Below are positions 12,401 to 22,439 of a stretch of 64,000 bases of DNA, one piece after another. Location: the NCBI GenBank assembly GCA_963691655.1, contig OY829329.1:18862708-18926707 (forward strand), read 5' to 3'. The notes beneath the pieces are model-generated. The model was not told where the DNA came from. It saw only the letters and a program-made list of their open reading frames with translations, and searched no databases. Source of the stretch: Toxonevra muliebris (Eukaryota > Arthropoda > Insecta > Diptera > Pallopteridae). Positions within the stretch are counted from its first letter, which is position 1. Each line of letters begins with the position of its first letter. The translations under genes and the position numbers were made by a program.

Positions 12401-15400
12401 GAAAGGGCAATGGCAATAAGAGGCAATCAGAATCAATTACAGCAATGAAAACAAATCAAGGTTTTTGATTTATTTACAAGCAAAGTGCCTGACTACATTT
12501 AGATTTTATAGATAGAAGGCTTGATACAGCCAATTCTCCCTTATCCCAATTGAAGTAGAGTGTAAATTCGACGACCTAGAACTTATTTGCAGTACTGTAG
12601 TTAAATAGTTGTGCATAACTTTAAGTGAATGCTGCTTTCTCTCACGCTCTCTCTTTGAATGAATTGCTAACCTCTTGCTTTGAAAGTAAATTAAAATCCC
12701 CTCCAGCTTACCCTTTAGCATATTGCAATATAAATTTAAAAACATTTCATATGTACAATGTTTCTGCTTTGTCCTTTGTGCGTCTAGGCCTTTTATCTAG
12801 GACATCCTCTGTATGATCAAGAGGCAACTATAATTCATCATTTCGCCTTCTTTGAGAATCCAAAATGGTTCCCCTACCCGATGTTGCGCTCCGGTGTGGT
12901 ATTTACTACCGTTTTGTTGAAAAGGTGAGTACAAAGCGTCGGCAACTCATGTGTTCGCTCAAAAACATATGAATGTGAGTGTGAGGCAAAAAGAGACAGA
13001 GAGAGAGAGAGAAGAAGTGAAAGCGGCGAGAAATAGATTTCATTTCACATTTACTATGCAAAAAGGCAAAAAGACAAAAGTCAAAAGTCCTTTGGTGGTT
13101 TGTTTTTCTTAGTATATGCACACTAACAAAAACAACAAAACTGATTTTTCGCACTTTTCATTTTAAATAATACATACTCACTCGTTTGTGTACACATATT
13201 TACAAACAGGATGGCTGCATTAGTTGCCGCTGACAATAACAACAACAACAACCAGAATGACAACAGCAGCGCCAATAGTAAAACAACAAAACCCAAAAGG
13301 CACACAGATTTCACCATAGATGCTGCCCATGAGCTTGCTCGTTTCATTTTGGATAATGTACGAGTAGAGAAGAGCAGCAGCAACCAGCAACGACAGCAAC
13401 GTCAACATCGTCAACAACAAAAACAACAACAAGAACGTCAGAGCCGCCGCTTAAGAGATGCCGTTGGCAAAGTTGTAGCTGCCGCCAAGGGACATGATGA
13501 AGTTGACAGTAACGAGATTTCACTGCACTCACATGAATTCTCCACATCCTCCACTAGTAGAAGCAGCAGTAGCAGCAGCAGCAGCATTACTATCACCACA
13601 CAAAGACAACACACAAAACATTTGGAGAATGTGCAGAAAATAATTTTGAAAAGAGCTTCTTATATTTGCCCATCGTCAACTGCGGCGGCATATACACGTA
13701 AAAAAAATAGTGGCAGCAGCTGGAAAGTGGAGCAGGAGAATGGAGATGCGGAAAGAAAGAATTGCGCTATGTACGCGAAATCAACGGATACGTCGACATG
13801 TGTAAGTTTTTGTTGCTGTTGTTTTGTGTTGTGTTACATTTTTCCATACACACACACACACTCTCATCCATGCATAAAAATGCTGTAGGGTGTTTTAAAT
13901 TCCTTTTGATCCTTACTTTTATTAAAACACTATATTAATTTGAGTTTGTTACATTAATACGTGAATATTTTGCAGCGTAGAACAAATTGTAGTATAATTT
14001 GTATCTCCTTAGTGCAATAATAGGCTATGGTGGATTAAGGTTAAGGGGAAAGAAATAAAAAGTTTCGGTGTACATAGTCAGAAAAGATATTGATGATTAT
14101 TGTAGTGATTTTTATTTTTATTAGGTGCAAATTTAAGTGAAGAATTCATTTGAGAAAATGGTGTTAATGCAATATTTTGTGCCATTTTCTAAAGGAGGAG
14201 AAAGTAAGCTTTTGCTTCCTCTCTCCACAAGTGATTTTTCTTCATAAGATACGCTCAAAGAGAGTCGAAGAGCGTAACTGTTTTTTGCTCAACAAGTCAC
14301 CCAACGGGCCCGATTGTCAGCAGCTCGCCTGAGGAGTAAAAGGTCACCACTTGTTGTTTTTGTTTTGTTAACGACCACTTGCCGCCGAAAAGCAATCGTT
14401 TCCGAATCAAACAACGACAAGATCGTCGTAATTTCATAGGGTGGCCAGACTATACTTTTTTTTCGTTTTCAAACAAAAATATTCAGTAAACTCATCGTTT
14501 TCAAGCCGATAAACTTTTTATTATATTTTGGTCACACAAAAAAAAAAAATACAAAAGAAATTCAAAAATAAACGTAGGAGTCAGTAGCGTGTTGTTTAAA
14601 GCGAAACGGTCATCGGCAATTGTTGAAAATAATTAAAAGGTATGAACGTATTTATAAATTAAATTGATAAAATATAACAAATGAAAAATATATATCTTTT
14701 GTATTTGCAGATAGTGTTAAAAGGTAAAATTTCGACTTCAACCAATTTGAAGCAGCGAAGAGGATCTTATAGATGATGCCACAAGAAATTCCGCCGAAAT
14801 AAATTAAACTTTAATTTTAAATACTTAGTTATAATTATAAGTAATATATATTTGGTTATTTAAAAGTTATTTAAAATATAAAGTGTTAAAACATGAAAAA
14901 CGGGATGAACTGCTGACGCAAAGATTTCGTGAGAGGTCTTTTGAAGCACTTAGAAAAGAAGAAGAAGAATGTTGTAGAGCAGGGCAGTGGAAAAATGCGA
15001 GCGAACTGCTGACGCAAAGATCTCAAGGGAGGCCATTCAAAGCACTCCAAAAGGAGGGTAAACGGAGTGCTTTTTTCCAATGACATGCAATGTTAAAAAC
15101 GTAATGGTGTGTCATACGGAGAGGAAGCGCCTACAGCTGACTTGTCAGCACTCCGAAAGGCCTTTTGGAGTGCTTTTTTTCCCCCGCTAGGCAGTTTCAA
15201 GAGAGAACTTACGTCATTCAAGTGAAAAGAACTAGATCTCAATGTCGATGCTTTCAGTGCCATCCCGTGTGAAAAGTACCAGATCTCTCATACTAAATCC
15301 ATGGCAGAATAATAGACAGGCGCATCCGAGAGGGAATCTAAGTTTAGCTGTCATACTATGCATTGAGAGCGCTGAACGTCGTGGTTTTGGTATTACGAAA

Positions 15401-18400
15401 CACACACACACATGTTATGCACACACACACAGTACGACGATTTGTCCGATAGAGTCCAGAGTGAAAAAATATCGTTATATTGGATGCGCCTGCCTTTTTT
15501 ATGCTAAGTATAAACACAACTAAAGCAGTCAACCTCCGACCGTCGGCTTCTGATAGAATAAGCACAATAACAGCATCAATCTCTAGCGTCAAGAATATGA
15601 AGGAGAAGAGCAAAACCAAAGCAGTTGGATTTGATTTTTGTTTTTACAATTCATTTTGTTTTTATTTATGTTGTCAATTGTCAAAAAAGAAAAATACAAA
15701 ATTCTTCAATTTGAAAGCATAGATTAAAATTATTTCAAAATCATCAATAAAAATCAACAAACTCGAAAATATAAATTTTTTTTCGCACTTAAACTTGGCA
15801 GCATTTGGCTTTTTTGTAAAAAATATGGCAATACTTCCCCTCCCAGAAGAGAGAAAACATTCTGAAGTTGAGGGAATTCAAATAGGAATTTTTGTAGCGG
15901 CGTTGAGGCGGCAGCTAACCTCAGAAATTTGTGTTCATACAAGTTGTTTGTTGTTGCAGTTGCTATCGGCTGCCTGATTCGGGCGCAACAACCGTCTGGC
16001 TGATCGGGCTGAGTTCTATTTTTTGGGCGGATTCAGTGCAGCTGCTGCAATGTAAATGTGACGTAAGAAAATTATATGTAATCCCCATAGGAAATCATCC
16101 TAAATATGGACTGGAAGGATACAGACCTTCAATAGCACTGAGTCTTTTGAACCATTATACTTTGCCCAGATAGAGAAAAGGAAAGGGAAAGGAGAATTTT
16201 TTACACCTCACCGAATTTCTTAGTCTCTTTAAGACACCTGAGAAGATTAGGTAAACATCTCTATCCAGCAAGCATCTCCTTCTTCCACCGTCTTCTTGCA
16301 AAGGGGGGACAATAACTGAGAATGTAGTGTAGTGATCTGTAGTGTCGCTTTCTTCTTCAAGGCAGGATACACATGCGGGATCGGCAATGACGCTCATGTT
16401 GGTCATATGGTGACCATGTGTATTGTGCCCTGTGCTCAAACCCACCAGGAAGCGCAGATCTTTTCTCCCCAGATAATAAAGAAAGTCAGCTGATCTCCTG
16501 TTAGGTTCTTTCACAAAGAACTTCGTAGTTTTGCAGGAATTGATACTGAACTATATTTCTTTGTGGGCATAACTCATGAATTCGTTGATCCATTGCATAG
16601 TTCCTGCCAAACTGACACTGATGTTTGGTTGCGGGCCTATTAGATTGGCCGCAGACCCACGGTTGGCCAATTCATCAGGCACTCAGAAGTGTGCTGGCAC
16701 CCATATAATGCATAACTTATTTAGTCTCGCGACACTATTAAGTTTTGCCTTAGGCTCGCTTACGGTCTTCGAAAAATTGGCGACATTTTCTAAGGCCTTA
16801 AGTGCAGCCTGACTGTCACTGCAGACTCTTATCCATTTTTCTCACCAACCATATTCGATTATCCAGCCAGCTACATTCAAAATAGCTAAAATCTCTGTTG
16901 CCGTTTCATATGTAGCGAAGAAGTATCTATTCCCCTCGTCCAGGTACCAATCAAAACCGATTCTAATTGTTATTTTGGAGCCGTTTGTATAGAAAATAAG
17001 TGTAAAACTTCTGAGGATGATCTCCAAATTGCTCCATTGGCTCCGCTCAGAATATTTCGCATCATATTTCCTGCCAAATTTGATGTAGGTCACAAGATTG
17101 TCAACCAGCATAGAAAACAATGGGCTTTGCTCCGATAGCTGGCAGTAAATCCGTCTGTACCCCGTATCATTTTCATACAAAAATTTGTACCAGAAATTCC
17201 CAAAAATAAAAGCATAAAGAATGGGTTCATTAGGGTTCATTTCCTAGGATGGTTGTATGGCTTCGCGAAATTTTACTGTGTAAAATGGTACCAAACTAAA
17301 AATATGTATTTCATAATGTATTTCATTGGCCCGAATTTTCAAAATTGAATAAAACCCCAGAATGATGAAAATATAACTTAAAAATAAATAAGAAAGACCT
17401 TTAAAAAATTTCTCAAAACGTTCCAGAACTGGAACCTTCATTCCATCTAAATCTATTCGTGAAAATGAGACAAAAAAAAAATTTTGCGAGTTCCGGAAAG
17501 TAAACCTCAAAACGTTTCCTTAAAAAAGTAACAGCTTATACTGTTTTATTAGACACACAAAAGATATTTCTATCAATTTCAGTGACTCCCACAACATCTT
17601 TGATATTCAGGGAGTTTCAAATGGTCCTATGGGTCTTTTTTTTATGAAAATTTGCAAGGCTGTGAAAGATTTAGCACCCCAACATACTCAAGACAATCTC
17701 AGGCGCTTAGTTGTATGGGTTTGAATAAGGTCCTGGAAGAAAAAATCATATAAGGATAAAATCATAAATTGGTGAAATCTTTTCAACAAGTTCATAAAAA
17801 ACAAATTAACACTTTGAGAACGATAAATAACTTTTTCTTTATAAATAACTCTTAAAATTTATGTATGTTTTTCTTTCTACTTCAAAAAGCACTTATTTAT
17901 TTATTTTTTCCTTCCTAATTTCAAGCTGCCCGTAAAACCGGATGAAATTTATTTTGCAATCAAAACATGCCAAATTTATCACAAGGAACGTATACCAATT
18001 ATTAAAGCAACCTGGGCACCTTATGCCACACACAAGCGGTACTTCAGTGATGTTGCAGGTAAATTTTCCAAAAACTTACAAGTAAAACTTAAAAACTTTA
18101 AAAGAAAAAAAACGAAAAAACAAAATATTTTAATAAAATTTTCAAATTCAGTATAAAACGAACAATTAGTTCAATTTACCACAAGATATTCAAGCTGGAA
18201 ATTCACAAGTATATCCGTAGAAACACATAACTACATAGTACATACATACATACGCCGCATGCCACACACACACACACGACCACACAATTTACAAGTATCT
18301 GTTACTGTTAATATTGAAAGCATATTGATTTGACTTTGTACTTCCAAAACTAAACTACTATGTACCTTCTAAACTTGTACTTGTTCTATGTTTGTATCTA

Positions 18401-20312
18401 TGGACGTATGTACGTGTGTTTCGTGATGCGCTCATGTTTTATGCAGATGACGACATACCAACCATCAGCGTCGATGTGCCCAATGTTGAGATGGGACATT
18501 GTGCCAAAACTTTGGCAATATTGAAATTAGCCTTAAAGGACGTAGAACAAATGAATAAACGACAACAACAACAACATCTTAATCAAAATATCAACGTCAT
18601 ACGTTGGATATTTCTCTCCGATGATGATACATTATTGAGGTATGTAGAACACATAGGTGCAAGATGTTCAAGTCCATGAGCGACTGGTACATTTGCTACG
18701 GTGTTATGGATTTGTGTGTGCTTTTTTTTTAATTTTTTGGTTCACCATTTTCAATTTTCATTTTTCAATTTACCAATTTTCATTCATTCGTACACGGATT
18801 ATATTTTATTTGCACTATTGGTTTTCATTACAAGGATTATGTGCATGCCGCCTTCGCATTTGTACTCTGCAATCCAATTCAATGCATACAAATGTATAGC
18901 TATGTAGTTTGCTGCCGCAATAAACCGCAGCAATTCGTCTGGGATCAAATTCAATTATAAATTTTTTCTTTTTTTTTTTCATCATACTTTTGTGTCCTTC
19001 ATCGTCATCTACAATTATCTTATTTTTATTTATTTTTTTTTCTGCTTCACTTAATTCAATCATCTTCTTCATTATCAGCGTTTCAGGAGTCTGTGAAATA
19101 CTTGGGTGCTTTAATGCGCTCAATGATATATATCTCGGAGAACGTTATGGCTATAGATTACATGCAGAGGATGGCTTCAATTACATTACAGGTGGCGGTG
19201 GCATCGCTTTGAGTTTAAGTGTTGTTAAACTTATACTACAACATTGCACTTGCCCCTCAGAATCCGCGCCAGATGATATGATTTTAGGTTCATGTTTGCA
19301 TTCGCTGCAGGTTATGGCTATACATTCATCAAGATTTCATCAGGTGGGTTGAACTAATAATATAAATACTTAAATTCAAATATTGTTCATCTATCAAATT
19401 TTTCTCATGCACACTCAAAATGTATGAATTTTGATAGATAAGCGACGCTCTCTTTAAAGTAGGACTTCTCAGTTTCGAAAGAGTTGATAATTGAAAATAA
19501 TGCGAAGAGAGAGAGAGAGAGAGAAAGAGAGAGAGCAAAAGAATATCTTATATGCTCTCATTGAATTTTCTCAGAACATAATAGTTACATCCTCTCACAT
19601 ATCAGCTCAGTCAGCTTTTACAGACACACCGTTTTCTGCCCGATTTCTCTCAGCCATTTTCTGTAACGAGTCGAAGTCAAAGTCGGCTGTACCAACGAAT
19701 AGTTATATACAAAGATTTTTGACGTTTGGCTTTTGCAAGTTTTGCATCTCTATTCCACTTATGTACAATAATCAATAAGTCAATCGAAATCGTTGTGTAT
19801 GAAAGCTATCGCCGATTGAACAAGATAACAAAAGAGAATTTGTAAAAATCTGTAAGAAAAGTCGGGTACAAATAGGTGTGATAGGTGTGTAAAAGTAGAC
19901 TCATACATACATAATATCTCTTTTAAACACTTTCTGTCTCTTTAATTTTTAGGCTCGCCCCAATGATTACACACGTGATCTTTTAGCAGTTGATCCACCT
20001 ATATCATTTCATAAATTCTGGCAACTAGATCCTATGGGAATTTATGAGCAATGGTTTGCTCCTGCTGATCGCCAAATGGCACATTTACATCACACTCTTC
20101 ACATACAACAAAAACTTAAAATACAGAATTCAAATAATGAAAGTCATAGACGTTCGAAATACAGTGATGTCGTAAATTGTAGAAAGGCTACGATGAGGCA
20201 ACCAAAATCTATAGAAAATATCGCTGTTGCTGCCTCCGACAGTGAACTTTCTTTGTCGGAGGCTGCTGCGGAGGCGCTTCAGCACACCAATGAGAAGCAT
20301 ATTGATCTATAA
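3495..20312 (+). CDS. B3GLCT: Beta-1,3-glucosyltransferase (B3GLCT-like), 8 exons
   Basis: The family adds glucose in beta-1,3 linkage to O-fucose on thrombospondin type 1 repeats in the ER. Exons by hand: 3495-3555, 8167-8498, 12788-12924, 13210-13801, 17926-18058, 18447-18639, 19079-19343, 19953-20312. All junctions keep phase, giving about 690 aa. Exon 1 is a hydrophobic signal peptide. The N-terminal thioredoxin-like half (exons 2-4) holds 'ATIIHHFAF' and 'DFTIDAAHELA'. The GT31-type catalytic half has the metal-binding DDD (about residues 477-479), 'FLGERYGYRL', 'YITGGGG', 'APDDMILG' and 'ISFHKFWQLDP'. The human protein is about 498 aa; most of the excess is an Asn/Gln/Ser-rich insertion in exon 4. 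The protein ends in HIDL, a plausible KDEL-like ER retrieval signal. An AATAAA lies at 20354-20359. Confidence 0.93.
4064..5900 (+). mobile_element. Decayed jockey/R1-type LINE (RT and RNase H) in B3GLCT intron 1
   Basis: Plus-strand protein remnants in several frames follow the order of a non-LTR element's second reading frame: 'GFLDIERAF' (about 4230-4250), the RT active-site motif in 'VVAYADDVAILIPG' (about 4456-4500), and RNase H blocks with 'ILTDGSKTDNGTGAG' (about 5238-5285), 'IYTDCQAAMKAIESK' (about 5426-5470) and 'GVPGHNVIEGNER' (about 5545-5585). Many stops and frameshifts make it inactive. It lies in the same orientation as the host gene. Confidence 0.85.
6331..7622 (+). mobile_element. 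Full-length mariner element with TA target duplication
   Basis: Terminal inverted repeats at 6331-6357 (starting TTGGGAGTATGAATG) and 7596-7622 match at 26 of 27 positions and are flanked by TA on both sides (6329-6330, 7623-7624). The length of 1,292 bp is normal for mariner. It encloses a single uninterrupted transposase gene and sits in B3GLCT intron 1. The structural evidence is direct; recent arrival is inferred from the near-perfect ends and open frame. Confidence 0.95.
6503..7531 (+). CDS. Mariner transposase, apparently intact (DD34D)
   Basis: A 342-residue cut-and-paste transposase. The N-terminal half carries two helix-turn-helix regions (first about residues 8-60, second about 80-115, 'QQELTESLGVDQSTISKRLK') followed by the 'WVPYELKP' linker. 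The DDE/D nuclease domain keeps all three acids: D158 in 'VTGDEKW', D251 in 'LQHDNARPH' and D286 in 'IAPSDYHLF', with exactly 34 residues between the last two. Length is within the usual 340-350 aa. No stop or frameshift. AATAAA follows at about 7545. The ATG chosen gives the conserved 'FVPTKQHLREVL' start. I have not assigned a subfamily. Activity cannot be judged from one copy. Confidence 0.95.
   Translation: MSNFVPTKQHLREVLICSFHLKKHATEAHRLRLLTEAYPDCAIDVRMCQVWYARFKSGDFDVEDRERSGGPKKFEDKKLKALLEEDSCQTQQELTESLGVDQSTISKRLKALGMIQKQGNWVPYELKPRDVDRRFFTCELLIERQKRKGFLHRIVTGDEKWIRYNNPKLKKSWGPPGHASTSTAKPNIHGSKLMPCIWWDMKGVVYYELLKPNVTIIGDRYRLQLMRLSRALKDKKTEYENRHGEVILQHDNARPHVARQVKTYLETLKWEVLPHPPYSPDIAPSDYHLFRSMTNGLAEQHFRSFEELKKWVDSWIASKDEEFFRRGIRMLPERWEKVVAND
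8706..9101 (+). repeat. tRNA-derived SINE-like composite (copy A)
   Basis: The head resembles a tRNA gene: A-box-like 'TAGCCTAGTAGATAGTGC' (about 8731-8748) and a B-box-like GATCGATTCCCG (about 8774-8785). A roughly 150 bp body (8830-8961) follows that is shared, inverted, with 23,705-23,830; common blocks include 'GAAGTGTATGAGAATTATAA', 'GGCAAAACCACCAAG' and 'CACACCGCCGTTCG'. The tail (8962-9101) is two 70 bp direct repeats each ending in CCTAACCTAACC. No protein is encoded. It lies in B3GLCT intron 2. Confidence 0.7.
8962..9101 (+). repeat. Tandem duplication of a 70 bp unit ending in CCTAACCTAACC
   Basis: Units 8962-9031 and 9032-9101 differ at only three positions that I can count. Each starts TATGTGGTATCACAATGG and ends with a short CCTAA repeat. 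Such CCTAAC tails look like 3' ends of non-LTR or SINE elements. Confidence 0.85.
9655..10750 (+). pseudogene. Dead mariner copy of a second lineage
   Basis: Frames from about 9810 to 10670 encode pieces closely related to the intact mariner at 6503-7531, such as 'GSWVPYDLKPRDVEKRF', 'VDEKWIYYDNPK', 'IICIWWDQKGVIYYELLKP' and 'VVPHPPYSPG'. The block with the second catalytic Asp ('HDNARPH' in intact copies) is deleted near 10470-10500, and the third Asp is replaced (PSDYH reads as QPGYH). Several frames are needed. Short inverted ends sharing TATAACTTGAAAAT lie near 9662-9675 and 10730-10745. They differ from the ends of the intact mariner, so this is a separate lineage. Confidence 0.88.
10964..12220 (+). 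mobile_element. DD37E-type Tc1-like transposon with perfect terminal inverted repeats
   Basis: Inverted repeats at 10964-10989 and 12195-12220 (starting AGGAGTGAGATCGAAAAA) look identical and are flanked by TA (10962-10963, 12221-12222), giving a 1,257 bp element. The interior carries a Tc1-like transposase remnant. It lies in B3GLCT intron 2 on the host gene's strand. Confidence 0.93.
11104..12081 (+). pseudogene. Tc1-like DD37E transposase, broken by a frameshift region and a stop
   Basis: The first frame (11104-11484) gives the paired helix-turn-helix DNA-binding half ('YKKLGKVLKVCRQTVSNVIK'). The second (11582-11917) gives the catalytic half, with 'YFWPD' as the middle Asp and 'NCPELRPVERY' containing the Glu; 37 residues separate them. 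Between 11484 and 11582 the frame is lost. At 11915-11917 a TGA stands where relatives have Trp (ERYW), after which the same frame continues to about 12081. The perfect element ends contrast with the broken gene, as in an element moved by another copy's enzyme or one very recently inactivated. Confidence 0.85.
12290..12440. repeat. Degenerate short tandem repeat
   Basis: Variants of GGCAGTCAAAAGG / GGCAATCAGAGG recur irregularly (about 12296, 12334, 12357, 12420). It is a decayed minisatellite in B3GLCT intron 2, just downstream of the Tc1-like element. Confidence 0.5.
13385..13600 (+). repeat. CAA/CAG-rich and AGC-rich coding repeats in B3GLCT exon 4
   Basis: Within exon 4 the DNA is dominated by CAA/CAG (Gln-rich, about 13385-13450) and AGC/AGT (Ser-rich, about 13555-13595) codons. 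They encode a low-complexity insertion between the thioredoxin-like and glycosyltransferase halves. The flanking conserved residues stay in frame. Confidence 0.8.
13802..14880. other. B3GLCT intron 4, first part, no gene seen
   Basis: Starts with the GTAAGT donor at 13802. Contains a short (CA)n run near 13850-13860 and AT-rich sequence. I recognise no coding remnant or RNA gene here. Confidence 0.5.
14903..15176. repeat. Direct 96 bp repeat plus 16 bp inverted repeats
   Basis: GAACTGCTGACGCAAAGAT occurs at 14907 and again at 15003 (spacing 96 bp), with related sequence continuing after each copy. AAAGCACTCCAAAAGG at 15040-15055 is perfectly inverted at 15161-15176, with further GCACTCC/GGAGTGC variants between. 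The short open frame through the direct repeats (14883-15083) is probably a by-product of the repeat. It lies in B3GLCT intron 4. Confidence 0.75.
15180..16150. other. B3GLCT intron 4, middle part, no gene seen
   Basis: Small (CA)n runs occur near 15400 and 15423. The open frames are short and match nothing I recognise. Confidence 0.45.
16155..17240 (-). mobile_element. Antisense jockey-like LINE 3' fragment (RNase H and zinc knuckle)
   Basis: On the minus strand, 17240 to 16842 encodes the start of an RNase H domain ('LIFYTNGSK', 'TATEILAILNV'). The region 16840-16520 carries 'CSDSQAALKALENV', and 16514-16155 carries 'LGRKDLRFLVGLSTGHN' followed by a CVSC...H pattern, the usual end of a jockey-type element. 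A few stops interrupt it. It opposes the transcription of B3GLCT, in whose fourth intron it lies. Confidence 0.85.
17250..17925. other. End of B3GLCT intron 4, no gene seen
   Basis: AT-rich sequence up to the acceptor TTTCAAG at 17919-17925. No recognised feature apart from the splice site. Confidence 0.5.
19505..19537. repeat. (GA)n microsatellite
   Basis: An almost uninterrupted GA run in B3GLCT intron 7. Confidence 0.85.
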
Positions 20313-20353
20313 AATATTATTCAACTACAGGTTTATGTGATTTTTTATTTATT

Positions 20354-20359
20354 CAATAA
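20354..20359 (+). terminator. Polyadenylation signal of B3GLCT
   Basis: AATAAA 42 bp after the TAA stop of the last exon. It is the first consensus signal downstream. Confidence 0.65.
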
Positions 20360-21124
20360 AGTTAATAATATTTTCTAATAATTACATATAGTAAGTAAGA
20401 TGAAATTTAAAATAAATTTTCAACTAAATATTCAGAGATCTAAGGTAAGTTCTAGAATAACAGTGATAAGTGTTTAATGTGTCTATAGCTGAGTTTTTTC
20501 GAACTTAAAACCCTTTAATCTTGTAGAAATAGAGAAAACCGTACGCTAGTAAAAAGACTTCAATCTTTGTGTAGGTATGAATGTGATTTTCCACGGACTA
20601 TAATAATAAATGAACTTAATTAAAATAACTAAAATTCAAGAATAATAATAAATGCTAGGGGCTTGGAATTTGAGAATGCAAGGTGAATTCTGTGCCTATT
20701 CTCAATCTTTTCGCTCTTCTATCTCAAATTGCCAACTAGACATTCTCTTATTACTGATACTTGTCAGAGAATTAGTTCACTCTTTTGTGCCGGAACTGGA
20801 ACTCACTTTAAAGCAAATGAAGAACCATCTTGAATACCGATCAATTTTTTTATACTCATTAGAATAGTGATTTAAGAATTTGAAGACGAACCACAGGGCT
20901 TACGAGCATGGAAGAAAGTTATGGATTAAGTAGTCACGTTAATTAATCAGGGGCGGATACAAGAGGGGAGGGAGGAAACAGGGGGAAATTTCCCCTCTCC
21001 CCCCAAAAGATTTTCGAACACTTAAAAATTTAATAACTTAAAAAGGCAAAAAGGTGAACATAATTAGTATTGTTGTTTTTAGTTATTACGATTTACTTTC
21101 AATTATAAGAATAATGAATAATCT

Positions 21125-21720
21125 TGCTCATTAAACCACTTTCCTTCTCTATGGAAATGTGCTGAAATAATAATGATACCTAAACCAAATAAACCTGAAA
21201 ACTCAGCGCCCTCATATAGACCTATAAGTTTGCTGGCAATAATATCTAAAATATTTGAAGTAGTAGATTGCTAATAATACAAGAAAATAAGAATATAGTT
21301 CCGAATCACCAATCGTCATAGGCACGGAACTCCTGAGCAATATCATCAATATTGTCACTGACTTTCTGGAATGCAAAAAATATTGCTCTGCCGTATTTTT
21401 GGACATTTAAGAAGCGTTCGAAAAAGTTTGGCTTCAAGGGCTGTTATACAAATAAAAAAATTTACTTCCAGCTCCATTTTATTTGGTCTTAAAGTTCTAT
21501 GTCAAAGTAAATGATAAAACATCAGCCAAATGTCAAGTGAAAGCCGAAGTACCACAGGGCAGTGTTCTGGGTCCTGCTCTTTATTCGATTTTTACTTGCG
21601 ACTTGCCTGAAACTGATGGTGTTACTATAGTTACTTATCCAGACGATACTGCAATTTTAGCATCAAATTAATCTCCTACAGAAGCTGCTATAATCTAGTT
21701 CAGAAACAGCTCGACGACGT
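21125..21720 (+). mobile_element. Jockey-like reverse transcriptase fragment
   Basis: Plus-strand frames carry RT blocks: 'PSYRPISLLAI' (about 21210-21240), an FLDI-like block (about 21395-21420), 'VPQGSVLGPALYSIFTCDLP' (about 21549-21610) and 'VTIVTYPDDTAILASN' (about 21624-21671), where the usual F/YADD box is altered to YPDD. Frameshifts and stops mark it as dead. Confidence 0.8.
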
Positions 21721-21729
21721 TCAATAATG

Positions 21730-21800
21730 GTTACTTTGTGGTTGAGTGCTTGACTGGAGTTCCATCTGCCTCAAGTTCGATTCCCAGATGGGCTTAAATT
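21730..21800 (+). repeat. tRNA-like unit (SINE head or tRNA pseudogene)
   Basis: TGGTTGAGTGCTTGACTGG (about 21738-21756) resembles an A box and its D-arm, and AAGTTCGATTCCCAG (about 21773-21787) is a good B box. No full cloverleaf could be drawn by eye. Confidence 0.5.
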
Positions 21801-22439
21801 CTTAAAATATGTCCAAATGGATTGTTCTAATGAAATGGATCATTTCGGTGATTTAGTTCTTAGATACGTGACTCAAGTACTAGTTCAACGGGTTCTATTC
21901 TCAGGTAGAGAATTGAATCCACTAAAAAAAAAACAAAATTATAGGTTTCGGGTCGATATAAAGAAAATCCCAGATGGGAAAGAGAACATTTTAATATAGG
22001 GTAGGAATCATCGACCTTAAATTATTCTTTAAATTCTATTAATTCTCGACATTATAAACAAATCTAAAACCGAAAACTGGATAAATGTTTCCTATTGTTA
22101 TATTTTCCACGAACCGTTACCTTGGAAATAGATCATAGAAATTGTGAAATGATTTGCTACAAAAACAGGGTTTCTCCAAAATGCGTAACGTACCAGTAAG
22201 TTTACACATGGCCCATACCTTTGAAATTGTTAGTCATCGAAATGAAGTTTATGAATAAGCAAAAAAAAAAGGATACACGAATGAGAAAAAAAGAGCGCTC
22301 CAGCCAGCGTTTGGCGTTCATATGAAGAATTTTTATTTTTTATTTCCCCCCGCCCCCCTCCCCCCAAAAGTGTTTTCTGTATCCGCCGCTGAATTAGTCA
22401 TTTTTTTTTTACGATACCTACTGTCATTCGGTATGGTTA

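Larger units (their letters stand above)
20948..22391. mobile_element. hAT-like element carrying a LINE fragment and a tRNA-like unit
   Basis: The left end CAGGGGCGGATACA (20948) and the right end, whose reverse complement reads CAGCGGCGGATACA, match at 13 of 14 positions. Both have G/C-homopolymer tracts just inside (about 20966-21005 and 22347-22367). CAG...CTG ends are typical of hAT elements. The flanking 8-mers (TAATTAAT, AATTAGTC) do not match exactly, so the target duplication is uncertain. No hAT transposase is visible; the interior holds a jockey RT piece and a tRNA-like sequence. Confidence 0.6.

Noticed and set aside
13344..13547. Minus-strand Val-rich open frames across B3GLCT exon 4
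   Set aside because: Antisense of CAA/CAG repeats; typical low-complexity shadows.
14883..15083. 66-codon frame with two copies of an ELLTQR...FEALRKE-like unit, as a repeat protein
   Set aside because: The repetition comes from the 96 bp DNA repeat, and no start context or splice sites support expression.
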